A stretch of 64,000 nt of DNA from JAKACA01 sp052143575 (GTDB lineage: Bacteria; Actinomycetota; Acidimicrobiia; Acidimicrobiales; Bog-793). The stretch spans positions 165,441-229,440 of the forward strand of contig JBKQSP010000029.1 in the NCBI GenBank assembly GCA_052143575.1, written 5' to 3'. How positions within the stretch are numbered: position 1 is the stretch's first letter; each line of letters begins with the position of its first letter. The notes under the pieces were generated by a model. The model was given only the letters and a program-made list of their open reading frames with translations. It was not told the DNA's origin and made no database searches. Shown here piece by piece: positions 61,072 through 64,000 of the stretch. Made by a program: the position numbers and the translations under genes.

Positions 61072-62802
61072 TCACGAGACGGTGAGGGCGGCCACGCCGG
61101 CGTCCGAGCTCTGAGAACGCGCTTCCATCGTCCACTGACGGTTCAACGTGCCGTCTTCGGTGACAAAGCCCCGGCTCGTCAAGGCACCGAGGATCGGGAA
61201 AGCCGCCGCCGTAGCGCCGGCAGCCAGTGAGACCGCCGTCACGCCGCTGGCCAGCAGGGCAAAGGCTGCCGAGGTGATGCTGCCGAGCTCGGACTCGAGC
61301 TTGCCACCCGACACGAAGGCAAGCAGCGGCTCTGCGTGTGTCCCGACCGTGGCCACGGCCATCGCGCTGACACGGCTTGCCTCGCTCGTGAACGGCCCGC
61401 CCATGCCTTGGCGAGCAAAGAAGTGGCCGGCCCTCGTGTAAGCCTCCACGACGTCATCGGCCGGCTCGTCGCCGCCGGCAAGGGCGATCGAGGTGACGCC
61501 CCGTGCCACGACGTGCCATGGGCTGCCCGCCCGGAGGGCGTTCACGCCCGCTCGGTCGTAGAACGTGCCGCCACGCGAGCGGAAGCCGATGACAGCGCCG
61601 CTCGGGCCGGAGCCGGGCGCCAGCTGGACGGTGGCGGCGCCACGTGCCTCTTCGACCGGCGTGCTGTGCAAACCGCCGGCGGCGACCTCGAGGTCTCCGG
61701 CCTCGGTCACCCACGCGAGGACGGTGTGGCCGCTCGGTCCGGCGCCGGCCGAGACGCTGAACGAGCTCACCCCGGAGGCGATGGGCCAGAGCTGAACGCC
61801 GCCGCCGGGGAGATAGCTGCCACCGACGAGCACACCGCTCGTGGTGAGGGCGACGACGACAGGTGCCGGGCCATACCCGCCCCCGCCGGCGACCTGGGCC
61901 GTTGCGATGCCGCTGGCGATGCTCACGAAAGGTCCGCCGAGGCCACCGCTGTCCTTTATCTCGAGCTCGCCCGAAGGCGTGACCTCCCACAGGAGCGGCT
62001 GCTCGAGGGTCCAGTTCGGGTTGTGGAGCCACCCGATGACGTGATCATGGGCATCCCCGTCGGACACCACCCAGTGTGAGACCGAGAGGGCACCCCAACC
62101 GCTGGCGCCCGGTGGGTCGTTCTCGGTGATGACGGTGAGGGTGCCGTTGCCCGCTCCGTCCACCGAGGACGAAGCGACCACCTCCGTGTGACCGTCCGGG
62201 TTGCTGTTGTCGATGGAGAGGACGTCGCCCGGTTGCGGCGCCCGGTCGATCGTGCCGTTCTTCACGACGGACAGCCTCGGGTAACCGGCGGTGCCGTTCG
62301 GGTAGTTGGGGACGACGCCGTTGCCGTTGGCAGGATAGGGATCGACACCCCAGGCCATGTACATCCAGCGCATGGACAGCTCGACGCACTCCCACTCAAG
62401 TTCGCCCCAGGCGCCGGGAAAGAAGTTGACGAGGAAGTCCGAGTGCTGCGGGGTACCCGGCCCGCAGTCCGCCAAGCCGTCGAAACGAGCAGGCAATTCG
62501 AACGAGCGAGGGTCGTTGCCGACATCACATCGCCCGTCCCACCACGGAGGAGTCGGCAGGGTGTCGTTGGGGGCAAGGCGGATCTGGGCGCCGTGTGCGA
62601 GGGCAGCTGCGGCGACCGCGGGCGGCGCCAATCGTGTCGCCGCAGGCGAGCGGGCCGTGTGTACGGCAGCGGCTGCTTGCAACGGGTCCGCCGTGAGGAG
62701 GGCGGTTGCCGCCACGGTCGTGACGATCGCCGCAGGCAGGCGGCGCCCGCCGACGTGTCGATGTCCTCTCCGCCGTCGGTACGAGAGCCCGTGACTGTCC
62801 AT
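61072..62802 (-). CDS. Secreted CHAP-domain protein with C-terminal repeat domain
   Basis: 576 residues. A basic N-terminus (YRRRRGHRHVGGRRL) and hydrophobic stretch to about 48 form an export signal. Residues about 125-270 look like a CHAP amidase/peptidase domain: WECVELSMRWMYMAWGVDPY has the Cys, and PQPGDVLSIDNSNPDGHTEV the His. The rest (285-576) consists of about 45-residue units with FVSIASGIATAQVAGGGGYG-like segments, suggesting a propeller. It may hydrolyse peptidoglycan in growth or defence. Confidence 0.78.
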   Translation of the reverse strand: MDSHGLSYRRRRGHRHVGGRRLPAAIVTTVAATALLTADPLQAAAAVHTARSPAATRLAPPAVAAAALAHGAQIRLAPNDTLPTPPWWDGRCDVGNDPRSFELPARFDGLADCGPGTPQHSDFLVNFFPGAWGELEWECVELSMRWMYMAWGVDPYPANGNGVVPNYPNGTAGYPRLSVVKNGTIDRAPQPGDVLSIDNSNPDGHTEVVASSSVDGAGNGTLTVITENDPPGASGWGALSVSHWVVSDGDAHDHVIGWLHNPNWTLEQPLLWEVTPSGELEIKDSGGLGGPFVSIASGIATAQVAGGGGYGPAPVVVALTTSGVLVGGSYLPGGGVQLWPIASGVSSFSVSAGAGPSGHTVLAWVTEAGDLEVAAGGLHSTPVEEARGAATVQLAPGSGPSGAVIGFRSRGGTFYDRAGVNALRAGSPWHVVARGVTSIALAGGDEPADDVVEAYTRAGHFFARQGMGGPFTSEASRVSAMAVATVGTHAEPLLAFVSGGKLESELGSITSAAFALLASGVTAVSLAAGATAAAFPILGALTSRGFVTEDGTLNRQWTMEARSQSSDAGVAALTVS

Positions 62803-62948
62803 CGACCACCCGTCACTTCAGCGGTCGAGCACGCGCGCCCGACCGTTCCTGCGAAGCATTGGACCGTAGCCTTCGAGCAGGGTGTGGTCAATGTTGCAGT
62901 CGTGCGACATGGACTCGGTGGGACCATGCCGGCGCTCGGCCCCGGGGT

Positions 62949-62954
62949 TAGGGT
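62949..62954 (+). promoter_or_regulatory. TANNNT box, leaderless promoter candidate
   Basis: TAGGGT ends 5 nt before ATG 62960. Confidence 0.4.
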
Positions 62955-62959
62955 TGCGC

Positions 62960-63721
62960 ATGTTCTACGGACTGATCAAGGCGGTCCTGTCGCCGATCTT
63001 CCGTGTTCTGTTCCGTGTCCGGGTGCACGGCATCGAGAACCTGCCGATGTCGGGTGGCCTCGTCATCGCCTGCAACCATCAAGCCTTCTGCGACTCGCTT
63101 TTCCTTCCCATGGTGACGCCAAGGCGCGTGACGTTCGTCGCCAAGGCCGAGTACTTCGAGTCGTGGAAGACGAGGTGGTTCTTCCGGGCCGTCGGTCAGA
63201 TCCCGATGGAGCGCTCCGGCGGCTCGGCCTCGCAGAAGGCGCTTGGTGAGGCCCTCGAGATCCTCCTCGCCGGCGGCTGCATCGGTATCTACCCAGAAGG
63301 CACGCGACCGCCCGACGAGCGACTGCACCGCGGCCGCACCGGGGTTGCCCGCCTCGCTCTCGCCGCTCACTGCCCGGTCGTTCCGGCTGGCATCAAGGGC
63401 ACCCGCGCCATACAGCCGATCGGAGCGCGTCTGTTGCGGCCCTTCAAGCCAGTTGACATCTCCTTCGGAGCGCCGATCGATCTCAGCGCCCGTTACGGCT
63501 CCCGGCTGGAAGAGCCGCTCGTGCTCCGGCAAGCGACCGACGAGATCATGTGGGAGATCCGTCAGCTCACGGGCCAGCAGTACGTCGATCGTTACGCCTC
63601 GCGTTCTGCCCAAGCCGCCGAGGATGCCAAGGCGGCGGCCGCATCTCCGCCGAGTGACGACCGTACCGACCGAGTGGGCGGCGACCCGATGCCCATCGCA
63701 GCCTTCGCGCAGGAAGGCTGA
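62960..63721 (+). CDS. 1-acyl-sn-glycerol-3-phosphate acyltransferase (PlsC family)
   Basis: 253 residues. The N-terminal membrane-association segment (MFYGLIKAVLSPIFRVLFRV) is followed by the HX4D motif in CNHQAFCDSLFLP, then the second motif around FRAVGQIPMERSGGSA, the third IYPEGTRPPDERLHRGRTG and the fourth VVPAGIKGT. It acylates lysophosphatidate or a related lipid at the membrane. The C-terminal 40 residues are low-complexity. Confidence 0.92.
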   Translation: MFYGLIKAVLSPIFRVLFRVRVHGIENLPMSGGLVIACNHQAFCDSLFLPMVTPRRVTFVAKAEYFESWKTRWFFRAVGQIPMERSGGSASQKALGEALEILLAGGCIGIYPEGTRPPDERLHRGRTGVARLALAAHCPVVPAGIKGTRAIQPIGARLLRPFKPVDISFGAPIDLSARYGSRLEEPLVLRQATDEIMWEIRQLTGQQYVDRYASRSAQAAEDAKAAAASPPSDDRTDRVGGDPMPIAAFAQEG

Positions 63722-63730
63722 GGCAACAGC

Positions 63731-64000
63731 TCAGCGCTGGGCCCATCCCCTGGATCGCTCGAGTGCCGCTATCCAGGAGGCGTGGTCCCGATCCGCCTTT
63801 GCCGGGCTCACCTGCGGGGCGAACGTCGCCTCGGGCGGAGAGAGGCGCTCGAGGTCGTCAAGTGAGGCCCAGACACCTTCGGCGAGGCCGGCGAGCATGG
63901 CCACCCCGAGGGCGGTCACCTCGGTCGTGCGAGGGCGGACAACGTCGACCTGGGACTGGTCCGCCTGCAGCTGGAGGAGCAAATCCATGGCGGCGGCGCC
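63731..64000 (-). CDS. glpK: Glycerol kinase, C-terminal part
   Basis: 89 residues visible; the gene runs off the right edge. LLQLQADQSQVDVVRPRTTE and VTALGVAMLAGLAEGVWASL match the C-terminal FGGY domain of glycerol kinase (usual pattern 'FLMQFQAD..G..V.RP...ETTALGAAYLAG'). It phosphorylates glycerol to glycerol-3-phosphate, consistent with the adjacent, convergent acyltransferase of phospholipid synthesis. Confidence 0.88.
   Translation of the reverse strand, partial: GAAAMDLLLQLQADQSQVDVVRPRTTEVTALGVAMLAGLAEGVWASLDDLERLSPPEATFAPQVSPAKADRDHASWIAALERSRGWAQR

Overview
The window is high-GC bacterial DNA. GTG starts are frequent, many genes overlap by 4 bp (GTGA, ATGA, TTGA, CTGA), and many genes have a TANNNT box 5-8 nt before the start codon, which suggests leaderless transcription. 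A mec-cysO-cysM cysteine cluster, a PimB-like mannosyltransferase, a 1,644-residue NAD-glutamate dehydrogenase and HadA/HadB-type dehydratase subunits point to an actinobacterium. A deep lineage such as Acidimicrobiia is my guess; no rRNA or marker gene here proves it.

Layout. 0-14.5 kb: the N-terminus of a WYL-type repressor with a perfect palindromic operator, a divergent DinB protein, small stand-alone genes, a MetE-like methyltransferase, the large glutamate dehydrogenase, a TetR/acyl-CoA synthetase pair, a GT2-GtrA glycosyltransferase that lacks its own stop codon, and an OmpR-type two-component system. 14.5-24.3 kb: a tightly packed nine-gene run (SDR, QueA-like enzyme, SufR-like Cys regulator, gamma-glutamyltransferase, S9 peptidase, UbiE-type methyltransferase, UbiA-like membrane protein, PLP decarboxylase, small CC-motif protein) behind an AT-rich inverted repeat. 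24.3-24.74 kb: a non-coding stretch dense in hairpins, the best candidate here for an undescribed structured RNA. 25.7-31.1 kb: NAD-dependent molybdenum formate dehydrogenase fdsGBAD. 31-41 kb: transporters (EamA, ChrA, MFS), stomatin/NfeD, a small MscS channel, an ECF-like sigma factor overlapping a triple-VOC protein, and small proteins.

41.3-48.2 kb is an accessory, decaying zone. It holds a metallo-hydrolase with two frameshifts, two degraded minus-strand genes, a transposase with a frameshift and an in-frame stop, orphan membrane and secreted proteins, and the tmRNA gene ssrA, separated from smpB by a secreted-protein gene. All four single-base frameshifts I recognised in the window lie here. 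The tmRNA 3' end faces this zone, which is typical of an island insertion site.

48.2-64 kb returns to conserved genes: smpB; mec-cysO-cysM (thiocarboxylate cysteine synthesis, with an unusual Ser-His tail on CysO); rph-rdgB; a D-threonine-aldolase-like enzyme; hadA/hadB-like genes; a DUF885 protein; two small Cys-rich proteins; a PimB-like glycosyltransferase; an SRPBCC protein with a ROK kinase that seems to start at CTG; an LLM oxidoreductase; an aminotransferase; a secreted CHAP-domain protein; a PlsC acyltransferase; and the C-terminus of glycerol kinase.
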